Of a DNA stretch of 64,000 nucleotides, positions 33,206 to 42,234 are shown piece after piece. The DNA is taken from positions 1 to 64,000 of the forward strand of contig JAGALS010000044.1 in NCBI GenBank assembly GCA_017625065.1, in the 5' to 3' direction. The position numbers were made by a program, and so were the translations under genes. The notes beneath the pieces were generated by a model that was given only the letters and a program-made list of their open reading frames with translations, ran no database searches and was not told the DNA's origin. Within the stretch, counting starts at the first letter, position 1. Every line of letters starts with the position of its first letter. The stretch comes from Clostridia bacterium (GTDB lineage Bacteria; Bacillota; Clostridia; Oscillospirales; CAG-272).

Positions 33206-34589
33206 AATCATATAAAAATCTGTTTTTGATCTCGTTGCTGATGCTTGACAGCAACGTAGCAAGCACCACGGCAAACGCGATGGCAAGACAAAAATCAAAG
33301 ATCCAAATGTAGTCAAGCAAGCGCAGGATCCCCTTACCGGGCAATTCCTTGATGTAATCATACAAAAACGATACAAGTCCGCTGATAAAGCCAAAGATAA
33401 AAGTGCGGATCAGCTTGCCGTCAAATTCAGATAGCAACGTGCTTTGGCAGCGGTCCTCAAACTCGGATCTGTTGTGCTCGGGGCGATACCCTGCCCACTT
33501 CAAGATCACAGCACGCAGTAAAAGCAGTATGCAAACAAGCATTGCGAGGAAAACCAAAAATTCTGCAAGAGCCATCAACCACATCTGCAAATACGCCTTA
33601 GCTGCTTCTGCGTTCTTTGTGATCTCACCCACGCTGTAATTGTTTGCGAACGCATATGATATCTTACTCGAAACGGTAGAAATAACGGTATAAGCACCCG
33701 CCGAGATCGCGGCAATGATGCGATGCTTTTTGTCGACCGACGGGATCAGCGTGGCAGCAAGCAAGAAAATTCCCGCAATGCCGTCAGGCAATATGTTTCT
33801 GAAATCGAGATAAAAATCGATCAGCATTAAGCTCCCGATAAACAAAAGCAGAAAAGACCAGTTGTGACGACGTTCAACGGCAATACCGGGATGTGCGTCA
33901 TAATACGCCCGATAAGCTTCCCCTGCACGCAAAAGAACCTCTTTTTCAGCAAAAAGCTTGCGGAAATACCCAATCAAGCAAGCAAGCCAATAAATACCGA
34001 TAACGGCAACGATAAGGCAAGCAAATCCCCGCATTACGCCGATGTGCTCGTAAATGCGGTTCCACATAGAATCCTGATAGGAGCTTTGTGTCAGCGCCGT
34101 GAATTCGGGCAGCAGACAGACTGTCTCCCGAACGATCAAAAATATGATCGTTGTCTTTTTGATCCTGTCGGTAATGGAAAGTCTGCCCTTGGTGTTGCCA
34201 TACAGCGAAACGCAATCATAAGCAGTTGCAAAATCCGAAAAGCCGTCGAACAACCGCAGCACTGCCGGGATCAGGAACATTAGCTCCAGCACCGCCGCAC
34301 TGAATCCGATCAGCAACAGCGCCGTTGCCTGCTCATTGGGACCACTCGCCCCAAAAACGATCAGCAGAGTGATGTTTTTTAAAACATCAACGATGGTAAC
34401 CTTTAAAAATGAGGCTCGTGCATCTTTCATTGAGCCTTTTATTTGAGAAACGCGGGTAAGTCCCAAGCAGATCAAGAGACAGCCAATGAAATCAGGCAAA
34501 AAATCAATAACGGCAAAATAAGGGTTGCAAAAAAAGCAAAGTCCGGCGAAAACCAAGCCAAAACGGATCGGACGCGAAGCTCGACTCAT
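33204..34589 (-). CDS. Large polytopic membrane protein of unknown function
   Basis: 461-residue hydrophobic protein with about ten transmembrane helices, in two halves that both contain an F/L-L-PDxIG/AG-type element (FLPDFIGCLLICLG near residue 30 and ILPDGIAGIFLLAA near 270), suggesting an internal duplication. No known family is evident. It begins three bases after the stop of the 34593 gene, which is also a polytopic membrane protein, so the two form a bicistron. No catalytic motif is seen. Confidence 0.75.
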   Translation of the reverse strand: MSRASRPIRFGLVFAGLCFFCNPYFAVIDFLPDFIGCLLICLGLTRVSQIKGSMKDARASFLKVTIVDVLKNITLLIVFGASGPNEQATALLLIGFSAAVLELMFLIPAVLRLFDGFSDFATAYDCVSLYGNTKGRLSITDRIKKTTIIFLIVRETVCLLPEFTALTQSSYQDSMWNRIYEHIGVMRGFACLIVAVIGIYWLACLIGYFRKLFAEKEVLLRAGEAYRAYYDAHPGIAVERRHNWSFLLLFIGSLMLIDFYLDFRNILPDGIAGIFLLAATLIPSVDKKHRIIAAISAGAYTVISTVSSKISYAFANNYSVGEITKNAEAAKAYLQMWLMALAEFLVFLAMLVCILLLLRAVILKWAGYRPEHNRSEFEDRCQSTLLSEFDGKLIRTFIFGFISGLVSFLYDYIKELPGKGILRLLDYIWIFDFCLAIAFAVVLATLLSSISNEIKNRFLYD

Positions 34590-34592
34590 ATT

Positions 34593-35198
34593 TTATTCCC
34601 CCTTTTTATTTGAAGATTTATTTGGTCGGTTGTAGGATTGATCCTCTCCCTCGGGGCAAATGTGGCGATAGCATTTATAGATCAGATACAGATTCAGCAG
34701 CAAGAAGCTGAGGCGCAGCAGGATCAGAACAAGTGAAAAATATCCCCGAAACGTGTTTACCCACGAGATCGGCAAGCGCGCGAAGCCGTCCACCAGATAG
34801 TAAAGGCCCACAAAGATCAGATTGCGCCACGCATTTCCCTGCAACGCCACCAAGCCAAGCTCTGCCGTGAGCCCTGCGATCGCATACAGCAGCATCGCGT
34901 GAAATAGCAAGGAAAAGCCAAAATAGCACCATTCCATCGCGCTCAAAAAGCCTCCGCTCAGAATTGAAAGCTCCTGAAAGGCAAGCTGAGAAAAGGCGTA
35001 AATTGAAAAATAGATCGCAAACGGTAACGAGACAAAGGAGCCGTAAAACGCATAGCGGAAGCGCGTGTGATAGGGCGCCAGGCGCCACAGCCCCATGATC
35101 ATCATAGGGTATCCCGCAAGCATTGCAAAAGAAAGCGGAGAGTATAAAGACATCACGTTGGCAAAAAAGTAGCCAACCAATAACCAACCAAAGCCCAT
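34593..35198 (-). CDS. Polytopic membrane protein of unknown function
   Basis: 201-residue protein with about six transmembrane helices and a charged C-terminal tail (ICPEGEDQSYNRPNKSSNKKGE region). I do not recognise the family. It follows secA by 25 bases, with RBS AAGGGGAGAG, and precedes a second membrane protein by three bases. Co-transcription with secA is possible, but it may only be positional. Confidence 0.72.
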   Translation of the reverse strand: MGFGWLLVGYFFANVMSLYSPLSFAMLAGYPMMIMGLWRLAPYHTRFRYAFYGSFVSLPFAIYFSIYAFSQLAFQELSILSGGFLSAMEWCYFGFSLLFHAMLLYAIAGLTAELGLVALQGNAWRNLIFVGLYYLVDGFARLPISWVNTFRGYFSLVLILLRLSFLLLNLYLIYKCYRHICPEGEDQSYNRPNKSSNKKGE

Positions 35199-35223
35199 AT
35201 TCTCTCCCCTTTCTTCATTTCAC

Positions 35224-37980
35224 TTATTGTGCACTGCCGTTTTGAGGCGCGCCGCAGCATTTTTTATATTTTTTACCGCTGCCGCAAGGGCAAAGATCGT
35301 TTCTGCCGACCTTTTCCGCTTTGCGGACGATGATGGTTTTCTTCTTTTCCTGCTCGCTACTGCCCGCAAGCCCTTCCTTCAAGGGCTTTGCCACCTGCAC
35401 ACGTTGTACACTCTGCGTGCGAGGCACGGCCGAGAGGATGATACGGACCGTTTCAGCACGGATCTCGGCAACCATCTCATCAAACATATCTGCGCCCTGC
35501 AGACGGTACTCGTTAACGGGATCGCGCTGTGCATAGGCCTGCAGTCCGATGCTTTCCTTCAGGTCATCCATTGTATCGATGTGCTCCATCCAATGGCGGT
35601 CAACGACCTGTAATAGGATCGAACGCTCTACCTCAGGGAAAACGTCAGCGCCAAACAGCTCCGACTTTCCATCATAGATCTCAAGCGCCTTGTTGTAAAT
35701 GAACTCGACCAGATCCTTTTCCTTCCAGTGCTCTTCGACCATTTGCTCCGCATCAAGGTCACCGGGTCTGAGCAGATATCCGCCAAAATGCTTTTCGATG
35801 CCGTCGATGTTCCAGAGCGCGGGATCGGCATCAACTGCAAAAAACGCAACGTTTTCCTCGATCGACGTACGCATCATAGAGCGGATCGTTTCGGAGATAT
35901 CCTCGCCGTTGAGCACCTCAAGGCGCTGGGTGTAGATCAGATTTCTCTGCTGATTCATCACGTCATCATAGGTCAAAACATACTTTCTGCGCTTGAAGTT
36001 GTTATCCTCAATGCGCTTTTGTGCCATTTCAATACGGTTAGAAAGCAATCCCGCCGAGATCGGTTGATCCTCGGGGAGCCCCAAGCGCTCAACAAGACCT
36101 TGCATACGGTCACCGCCGAACAGTCGCATCAGATCGTCGTCCAAGGACAGGAAAAAGCGGGATTCACCGGGATCGCCCTGACGACCGGAACGGCCGCGGA
36201 GCTGATTGTCGATACGGCGGCTTTCGTGGCGCTCGGTACCAAGGATATAAAGGCCGCCCGCCTCGCGAACACGCTGTGCCTCGGGTGCGATCTGCTTTTT
36301 AAACTTTTCATTCAGTTCCTGGAAAAGAAGGCGAGCTTCGCGGATCTCGTCGTTGTCAATATCGGCGGTACCCGTTGCCATCACGATCAGGTCCTCGGCG
36401 ATGCCCTGCTTACGCATTTCATTCTTTGCCATAAATTCGGAGTTGCCGCCCAGCATAATATCGGTACCGCGTCCCGCCATATTGGTGGAAATGGTCACGG
36501 CACCGTATTTGCCTGCCTGCGCAACGATCTCCGCCTCGCGCTCGTGATGCTTGGCGTTTAAGACGTTGTGCGGAATACCGTGCTTCTTGAGCCGCGCGGA
36601 AAGCTCCTCGGATTTATCCACGCTGACCGTACCGACCAGCACAGGCTGTCCCTTTTGATGGCATTCCTCGATCTGCGCGATGATCGCATCATATTTACCC
36701 TTCAGGTTTTTGTAGACCACATCGTTTTGGTCGATGCGGATCATCGGCTTGTTGGTGGGCACCTCCACCACGTCCAGCGAGTAGATCTCACGGAACTCGG
36801 TCTCCTCGGTCAGTGCCGTACCCGTCATACCCGAAAGCTTGTGGTACATACGGAAGTAATTCTGGAAGGTGATGGTCGCCAGAGTGCGGTTTTCCTTTTG
36901 CACCTGAACGCCCTCTTTTGCCTCGATCGCCTGATGAAGCCCGTTGGAATAGCGTCTGCCGGGCATGATACGACCCGTAAAGGAGTCAACGATCATAACG
37001 CCGTTTTCGTTGACCACGTAGTCAACGTCAAGCTTCATCACGCCATAGGCGTGGATCGCTTGCTTAACGTGGTGCGCGATGGTTGCATTTTCGGGATCGT
37101 TGAGGTTCTCGATACCAAAGAATTCCTCCGCACGTCTTGCGCCCTTAGGCGTCAGAATGGCATTTCTTGCCTTTTCGTCTACCAAATAGTCCGCCTCGAC
37201 CTCATCGGTGGCTTCCTTGTTGTCGACCTCCTTACGCACCAGCTTGGTCATATGACGTACAAGCTGATTGGTGCGGTCGTAAAGATCGGTGGACTCCTGC
37301 CCTGCACCCGAGATGATCAAGGGGGTACGCGCTTCGTCGATCAGGATCGAGTCGACCTCGTCCACGATGGCAAAGGCATGTCCGCGCTGGACCATATCTT
37401 TTTTATACACGACCATATTGTCGCGCAGATAGTCAAAGCCAAACTCGTTGTTGGTGCCGTAAGTAATATCCGCGCCGTAAGCCTGCTTTTTTTCCTCGGG
37501 AGAAAGACCGTGCACCACAAGACCTGTGGAAAGTCCCATAAAGGCATAGACACGCCCCATTTCCTCGCTGTCGCGGCGCGCCAGATAATCGTTGACGGTG
37601 ACAACGTGAACGCCCTCGCCCGTCAAGGCATTGAGATATGCGGGCATCGTGGCGACCAGGGTCTTACCTTCACCCGTTTTCATTTCGGCGATTCTGCCCT
37701 GATGCAAAATGATACCGCCGAGCAGCTGTACGTAAAAGGGGCGTTTGCCAAGCACGCGGTCATCCGCTTCGCGGATCGCGGCAAAGGCATCGCACAAAAT
37801 GTCGTCCAGCGTTTCTCCTTCTTTTAATCTTGCTTTCAGATCTAAGGTCACCTGCGACAGCTCCTCGTTGCTCATCGCGGCGTATTTCGGCGCCAAGGCT
37901 TCGATCGCATCCGCTACCTTCTTTAATTTTTTAATTTGACGGTCGCTGTAAGAGCCGAACAATTTACGAAAAAGTCCCAT
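35224..37980 (-). CDS. secA: Preprotein translocase ATPase SecA
   Basis: Motor that drives secreted proteins through SecYEG, 918 residues. N-terminal MGLFRKLFGS is typical. It shows Walker A MKTGEGKT (about 97-104), DEAD-type VDEVDSILIDEARTPLIISG (about 204-223), the preprotein cross-linking region, helicase motif NMAGRGTDI (about 495) and the RGRSGRQGDPG block (about 620). The C-terminal zinc motif CPCGSGKKYKKCC, used for SecB or ribosome contact, is intact. The open frame extends six codons upstream, but ATG 37980 follows GGAGGAG. It is divergent from trmL. Confidence 0.97.
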   Translation of the reverse strand: MGLFRKLFGSYSDRQIKKLKKVADAIEALAPKYAAMSNEELSQVTLDLKARLKEGETLDDILCDAFAAIREADDRVLGKRPFYVQLLGGIILHQGRIAEMKTGEGKTLVATMPAYLNALTGEGVHVVTVNDYLARRDSEEMGRVYAFMGLSTGLVVHGLSPEEKKQAYGADITYGTNNEFGFDYLRDNMVVYKKDMVQRGHAFAIVDEVDSILIDEARTPLIISGAGQESTDLYDRTNQLVRHMTKLVRKEVDNKEATDEVEADYLVDEKARNAILTPKGARRAEEFFGIENLNDPENATIAHHVKQAIHAYGVMKLDVDYVVNENGVMIVDSFTGRIMPGRRYSNGLHQAIEAKEGVQVQKENRTLATITFQNYFRMYHKLSGMTGTALTEETEFREIYSLDVVEVPTNKPMIRIDQNDVVYKNLKGKYDAIIAQIEECHQKGQPVLVGTVSVDKSEELSARLKKHGIPHNVLNAKHHEREAEIVAQAGKYGAVTISTNMAGRGTDIMLGGNSEFMAKNEMRKQGIAEDLIVMATGTADIDNDEIREARLLFQELNEKFKKQIAPEAQRVREAGGLYILGTERHESRRIDNQLRGRSGRQGDPGESRFFLSLDDDLMRLFGGDRMQGLVERLGLPEDQPISAGLLSNRIEMAQKRIEDNNFKRRKYVLTYDDVMNQQRNLIYTQRLEVLNGEDISETIRSMMRTSIEENVAFFAVDADPALWNIDGIEKHFGGYLLRPGDLDAEQMVEEHWKEKDLVEFIYNKALEIYDGKSELFGADVFPEVERSILLQVVDRHWMEHIDTMDDLKESIGLQAYAQRDPVNEYRLQGADMFDEMVAEIRAETVRIILSAVPRTQSVQRVQVAKPLKEGLAGSSEQEKKKTIIVRKAEKVGRNDLCPCGSGKKYKKCCGAPQNGSAQ

Positions 37981-38079
37981 TGAACTCCTCCAAAACATAA
38001 TAATTATAGTTATTATACAACATATATACGAAAAATGCTATACCTACCGCAAAAAATTTGCAAATTATTTTCTTATCTC

Positions 38080-38108
38080 TTGCACGAAACGGGAAAATAG
38101 ACTATAAT
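38080..38108 (+). promoter_or_regulatory. Promoter of trmL-mnmA
   Basis: TTGCAC (38080-38085), 17-nt spacer, TATAAT (38103-38108), about 30 nt before the trmL start. Confidence 0.78.
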
Positions 38109-38136
38109 AGAAGGCAGATCGACTTGGAGGGTTATT

Positions 38137-38646
38137 ATGCCACATATCAATATCGTACTGCACGAGCCCGAAATTCCCCAAAATACCGGAAATATTGCCA
38201 GAACCTGCGCCGCAACGGGCGCTTCGCTACATTTGATCCGCCCGATGGGCTTTACGGTGGATGACAAGAAGCTGAAGCGCGCAGGGCTCGATTATTGGGA
38301 TAAGTTAGATATCACCTATTACGATGGACTTGATGATTTTTACAGCAAGAATCCCGATGCGAAAATTTATTATTTTACCACGAAGGGACAGCACCTTTAT
38401 TCGGATATTGCCTACCCCGAGAAGGTTTACATTATGTTCGGCAAGGAAAGTGCGGGACTGCCCGAGGAGCTGCTCTTCCAAAACCCCGACCGCGCCGTTC
38501 GCATCCCGATGCGAGAGCATCTGCGTAGCCTGAATCTTTCCAATTCGGTGGCGATCGCCGTTTATGAGATCCTACGGCAATACAGCTTTGACGGGCTTTG
38601 CGAAGAGGGCACTTTAACAAAATATGATTGGAACGATGCGCTATGA
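38137..38646 (+). CDS. trmL: tRNA (cytidine/uridine-34-2'-O)-methyltransferase TrmL
   Basis: SPOUT methyltransferase that methylates the wobble base of tRNA-Leu. The 169-residue length and motifs are diagnostic: VLHEPEIPQNTGNIARTCAATG at the N terminus, MFGKESAGLPEELL near 108 and RSLNLSNSVAIAVYE near 138-152 (the SpoU motif 3). The stop overlaps the mnmA start as ATGA, so both wobble-modification enzymes are translationally coupled. RBS TTGGAGGG precedes the ATG. Confidence 0.95.
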   Translation: MPHINIVLHEPEIPQNTGNIARTCAATGASLHLIRPMGFTVDDKKLKRAGLDYWDKLDITYYDGLDDFYSKNPDAKIYYFTTKGQHLYSDIAYPEKVYIMFGKESAGLPEELLFQNPDRAVRIPMREHLRSLNLSNSVAIAVYEILRQYSFDGLCEEGTLTKYDWNDAL

Positions 38647-39698
38647 CAGAAGATAAGATCATCATTGCAATGAGCGGCGGCGTTGACAGCGCCGTTGCCG
38701 CTTATCTTGCTTCCCGTGGGCGCTGTGCGGCGGGTGTGACGATGGATCTGCGCTCAAGCGGCGTTGGATGTGACGAAACGGCAGAGACTGATATTTCGGG
38801 TGCCGCCACGGTCTGCGATATGCTGGGAATTCCCCATTTTGTGGCAGAGCTTGGCGAGACCTTTCGCAAAACCGTTGTTGCTGATTTTATCGCCGCTTAT
38901 GAGGCGGGCGAAACGCCAAACCCCTGCGTGCTTTGCAACAAGGTGATCAAATTCGGTGCTTTACTTGATTTTGCCACCGAAAACGGATTTGATCGGATCG
39001 CCACGGGACACTATGTAAAAATCGAAAAAAACGCCGAAGGTCGCCGTCTGATCCGCCGCGCCGCCGATCTTGGCAAGGATCAGACCTATATGCTGTGGTC
39101 GCTTTCACAGGATGTGCTTTCGCGCTGTGAATTTCCGCTTGGAGCGCTTTCCAAGGCAGAGGTCCGCGCGCTTGCGGCAGAATTGAAGCTCCCGATGGCA
39201 TCCAAGGGCGATAGCCAGGATATTTGCTTTGTTCCCGACGGTGATTATGCCGCTTTTATCGCTCGCACCACGGGAAAAACGCCCGTTCCCGGTCATTTTA
39301 TTTCTATGAACGGCAGCATCCTCGGGCAGCATAAAGGACAACTCCATTATACCATCGGTCAACGCAAGGGGCTTGGGATTTCGCTTGGGAAACCCGCTTT
39401 TGTCGTTGCTAAATCTGCGGAAAATAATACTGTGACCTTGGGTGAGGATGCCGATCTCTTTACCACGCGGCTTGCCGCAAAGCGGATCAATTTCATTCCT
39501 TTTGACCGTTTGGATGCGCCGATGCGATTGCTTGCCAAGGTGCGCTACCGCCAGGAAGCTTCACCCGCGCGCGTGGAGCAGATCGGCGAAAACGAGCTGC
39601 TCGTCGAGTTTGAAACGCCGCAACGTGCCATCTGCAAAGGACAGTCGCTTGTACTTTACAGTGACGATTACCTGGTCAGCGGTGGCATCATTTCGTAA
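38643..39698 (+). CDS. mnmA: tRNA-specific 2-thiouridylase MnmA
   Basis: Thiolates U34 of tRNA-Lys, -Glu and -Gln using persulfide sulfur and ATP. The 351-residue protein has the PP-loop SGGVDSAVAA (11-20), the catalytic Cys95 in NPCVLCNK, the second catalytic Cys in SQDICFVPDGDY (about 200) and the GQHKGQLHYTIGQRKGLG domain signature (about 235). ATG 38643 overlaps the trmL stop codon; the frame is open five codons upstream. A hairpin terminator follows. A cysteine desulfurase, its usual partner, is not in the window. Confidence 0.96.
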   Translation: MTEDKIIIAMSGGVDSAVAAYLASRGRCAAGVTMDLRSSGVGCDETAETDISGAATVCDMLGIPHFVAELGETFRKTVVADFIAAYEAGETPNPCVLCNKVIKFGALLDFATENGFDRIATGHYVKIEKNAEGRRLIRRAADLGKDQTYMLWSLSQDVLSRCEFPLGALSKAEVRALAAELKLPMASKGDSQDICFVPDGDYAAFIARTTGKTPVPGHFISMNGSILGQHKGQLHYTIGQRKGLGISLGKPAFVVAKSAENNTVTLGEDADLFTTRLAAKRINFIPFDRLDAPMRLLAKVRYRQEASPARVEQIGENELLVEFETPQRAICKGQSLVLYSDDYLVSGGIIS

Positions 39699-39709
39699 TA
39701 AAAAATCAC

Positions 39710-39736
39710 AGCCCCTGTGCCTTTGGCATGGGGGCT
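39710..39736. terminator. Terminator between convergent mnmA and PBP genes
   Basis: AGCCCCTGTGCC and GGCATGGGGGCT around a TTT loop, with two wobble pairs; minus-strand flank is TGATTTTTTA, plus-strand flank is GCTTTGTGCTTTTT. Confidence 0.65.
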
Positions 39737-39761
39737 GCTTTGTGCTTTTTGGAAAAATGCA

Positions 39762-42155
39762 TCAAGGAGAAAACACCGCACGACGACTCCAAAAAGGATC
39801 CTCTAGTGAGTGAACGGGACAGATGCGATTATACGGCACTATATCCATTCCAATGCCGAAATTTTGCTTTGTTTGATAATTTACGGCATAATACGGCTCA
39901 TTGTTGGTTAAAATGCGTTCTTTATTTGGCACAGCACCGCCATAGGTGTAAGGCGCATCCAGCACCTTGATCTGTCGTGGGAAATGGCGCGACACACGAA
40001 GCAGAGCCGTTGTATGGCAGCTCTCCGCGGGGCAGTTTTCGCACGCCACACCACCCTGCTCACAATAGGAAATGCAAATGTGGCAATCGCATCGCTCGGT
40101 GGGCTCGGTTCCCTTTTTAAAATACCCCACCTCAGAGCGATCTCCGCGCGGATCAAAGCGGCACGCGTCACCAAGCAGCTTTCCCGAGTCACGGCAGTAT
40201 CTCACCGCGACCAGGTTATCAGGGGTATCAAATTGGCGCTCTTTCACGCCGCGTATCTCGATAGCCCTTTGCATCAGCTCATCAAAGATCGAAAGCGCAG
40301 GGTTCCCCTTCACATCCGATAAGCTATCGGGATATTCATATCCATACCACACACCTGCCAGCAATTCAGGCGTATAACCAATGAACCATTTATCACAGCT
40401 GTTGCTTGAGGTGCCCGTCTTCCCCGCCACGTCCACCTTATCCTTCAAGGTGATCGACTTTGCCGTTCCGTTTGCCGTCACCTGCCGAAGCAGCATCGTC
40501 ATAATCGCAGCATTCTCAGCATCCAGCACTCTTTTTTCGTCGCGTTCTCTTTCAAGCAAAACCTTATCCCCACTGTCAACCACCTTATAAAAGCTGCGTA
40601 CTCCTTCATACACACCGCCGTTGGCAAGCGCGGTATAGCCGCCGACAAGCTCCGAGAGCGAAACGCCCTCGTGCTGCTGCCCGAGCGCTAATGCTGCGAT
40701 GCCCGTATCCTTCACGGCATCCAGTGAGCGAAAGCCAAGCTCTTTTGTTAGAAATCGGTAAGCATTTCCTGTGCCCAAGCGCTCCAGCACCGACACACTG
40801 ACCGTATTGACCGAATGGGTGAGCGCCGCATTGATATTGGTGAGTCCGCGGTAGATATTCGGCGAGTTTTTCGGCCAAGGCGCGCCGTTATCGCGGAATT
40901 GCTTTGGCACATCGTCAAAGACCGTGGCATAGGTGATCAGTCCCTTTTGAAAAGCGGGGGCGTATACCGAAAGGGGCTTGATCACCGAGCCCGACGGGCG
41001 TTTTGTGTCGGTGGCATAGTTTTGAACACGATTGCTTGACTTTTCACCGACCGCGCCTACAACGGCAAGGATATCCCCGTTTCCGGGATCGACGATCATC
41101 ATTGCGCTTTGTGCTTTTTTGCCATTCTCGTGCGTTGGAAAATTGCTTGGATCGCGGTAAAACGCCTCGATCTCTGCTTGCAAACGCGGATCGACCGTGG
41201 TGTAGATCTTGAGTCCGCCGCAATATACAAGGCGTGAAGCAGCCGCCTCGGTCATACCCTTTTCTGCTACCAGAGCTTTGATCACGTCATTCACGACGAG
41301 ATCGGCAAACCAGGAATTGACCCGACCTGAAAGTGATTCCTTGCTGACCTTCAATTCAACGTCCTTTGACACCGCTTCCCTGTATTGCGCTTCGCTGATC
41401 ATCCTCTGCTCATACATTTGGGAAAGGATCACATCGCGGCGCATACGGTTCTGTGCGGGATGCCTTATCGGATCGTACCGACTTGGATTATTGGTGATCG
41501 CCGCAATGGTCGCCGCTTCCCCTAATGTGAGGCCCTTCGGTTCCTTTGAAAAATAGGCATTTGCCGCCGTGCGTACCCCATAGCAGTTCTGTGCCAGATT
41601 GACCACGTTCAGATATTGCTCCAATATCTGCCCCTTGCTCATTTTCTTCTCTAGCTTTGCCGCACGGATCAGCTCCGAGACCTTGCGGCTTGGGCTCCGC
41701 TCGCTGTCACCCGTCAGATTTTTGACGAGCTGCTGTGTGATCGTCGATCCACCGAAATGTGCCTCTCCTTTTTGCAAATAGTCCTTTACAGCCGAAACAG
41801 TCCTGAGCCAGTCAATACCGCCGTGATCAAAAAAGCGCTTATCCTCAATCGCGATAAATGCGTTTTTCAGATCGTTTGACATTTCGGACAGCGGACAGTA
41901 AAGCGCGTTTTCATATCCGCTGATGCGGTCGCTTGACAGCTCTTTTATATCTCCGTTTTGCTCTTGATCACAATAATACAGCCGCGTGGTGCGATCCACA
42001 GCTCCTGTAAAAAACAGCTCCTCATCAAGCTCGGTATCAAGCGACGTTCCTGCCCAGATACCGCCGGCGACAACACCGAGCGAACCCAAGATCAAAAAGG
42101 AGAGTGTCAAGGATAAAAGAAAGGTCGCAATTCCCCTCGTTACTTTTTTCAACAT
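39762..42155 (-). CDS. Class A penicillin-binding protein (PBP1A-like) with Cys-rich tail
   Basis: Bifunctional peptidoglycan synthase of 797 residues: transmembrane anchor (about 10-34), glycosyltransferase GT51 domain with EDKRFFDHGGIDW (about 102-114) and GGSTITQQLVKNL (about 135), and a transpeptidase domain with SxxK nucleophile in PSGSVIKPL (about 395), SVN (about 455) and KTGTS (about 585). The last 130 residues contain about ten cysteines (for example C-x-C-x2-C-x3-C and C-x2-C-x4-C spacing), unusual for a PBP. The ATG directly follows a terminator-like hairpin and T-tract (42156-42202). Downstream of dnaE. Confidence 0.93.
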   Translation of the reverse strand: MLKKVTRGIATFLLSLTLSFLILGSLGVVAGGIWAGTSLDTELDEELFFTGAVDRTTRLYYCDQEQNGDIKELSSDRISGYENALYCPLSEMSNDLKNAFIAIEDKRFFDHGGIDWLRTVSAVKDYLQKGEAHFGGSTITQQLVKNLTGDSERSPSRKVSELIRAAKLEKKMSKGQILEQYLNVVNLAQNCYGVRTAANAYFSKEPKGLTLGEAATIAAITNNPSRYDPIRHPAQNRMRRDVILSQMYEQRMISEAQYREAVSKDVELKVSKESLSGRVNSWFADLVVNDVIKALVAEKGMTEAAASRLVYCGGLKIYTTVDPRLQAEIEAFYRDPSNFPTHENGKKAQSAMMIVDPGNGDILAVVGAVGEKSSNRVQNYATDTKRPSGSVIKPLSVYAPAFQKGLITYATVFDDVPKQFRDNGAPWPKNSPNIYRGLTNINAALTHSVNTVSVSVLERLGTGNAYRFLTKELGFRSLDAVKDTGIAALALGQQHEGVSLSELVGGYTALANGGVYEGVRSFYKVVDSGDKVLLERERDEKRVLDAENAAIMTMLLRQVTANGTAKSITLKDKVDVAGKTGTSSNSCDKWFIGYTPELLAGVWYGYEYPDSLSDVKGNPALSIFDELMQRAIEIRGVKERQFDTPDNLVAVRYCRDSGKLLGDACRFDPRGDRSEVGYFKKGTEPTERCDCHICISYCEQGGVACENCPAESCHTTALLRVSRHFPRQIKVLDAPYTYGGAVPNKERILTNNEPYYAVNYQTKQNFGIGMDIVPYNRICPVHSLEDPFWSRRAVFSP

Positions 42156-42202
42156 AAAAAAACACCCCCGCTCGATCGTAGTTTACGACGAAGCGGGGGT
42201 GT
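42156..42202 (-). promoter_or_regulatory. Hairpin plus T-tract abutting the PBP start codon
   Basis: ACACCCCCGCT (minus strand 42202-42192) pairs perfectly with AGCGGGGGTGT (42172-42162), extended inward by TCGTA/TACGA, followed by seven Ts (42162-42156) and at once by the PBP ATG. The 3' arm contains the only Shine-Dalgarno-like GGGGGTG. Formally it is the dnaE terminator; it also hides the PBP ribosome binding site. Confidence 0.75.
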
Positions 42203-42234
42203 CGATGCTTGTTTGTTCATGGTAAAGCGGTGTT

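Noticed and set aside
32954..33207. GF-repeat ORF (plus) and KS/KP-repeat ORF (minus) over the NQ repeat
   Set aside because: Both are alternate frames of the same repeat. Neither has a spaced ribosome binding site; the NQ frame has AAGGAG with 9-nt spacing.
36568..37827. Plus-strand ORF (419 codons) opposite secA
   Set aside because: Shadow frame; SecA motifs on the minus strand are unambiguous.
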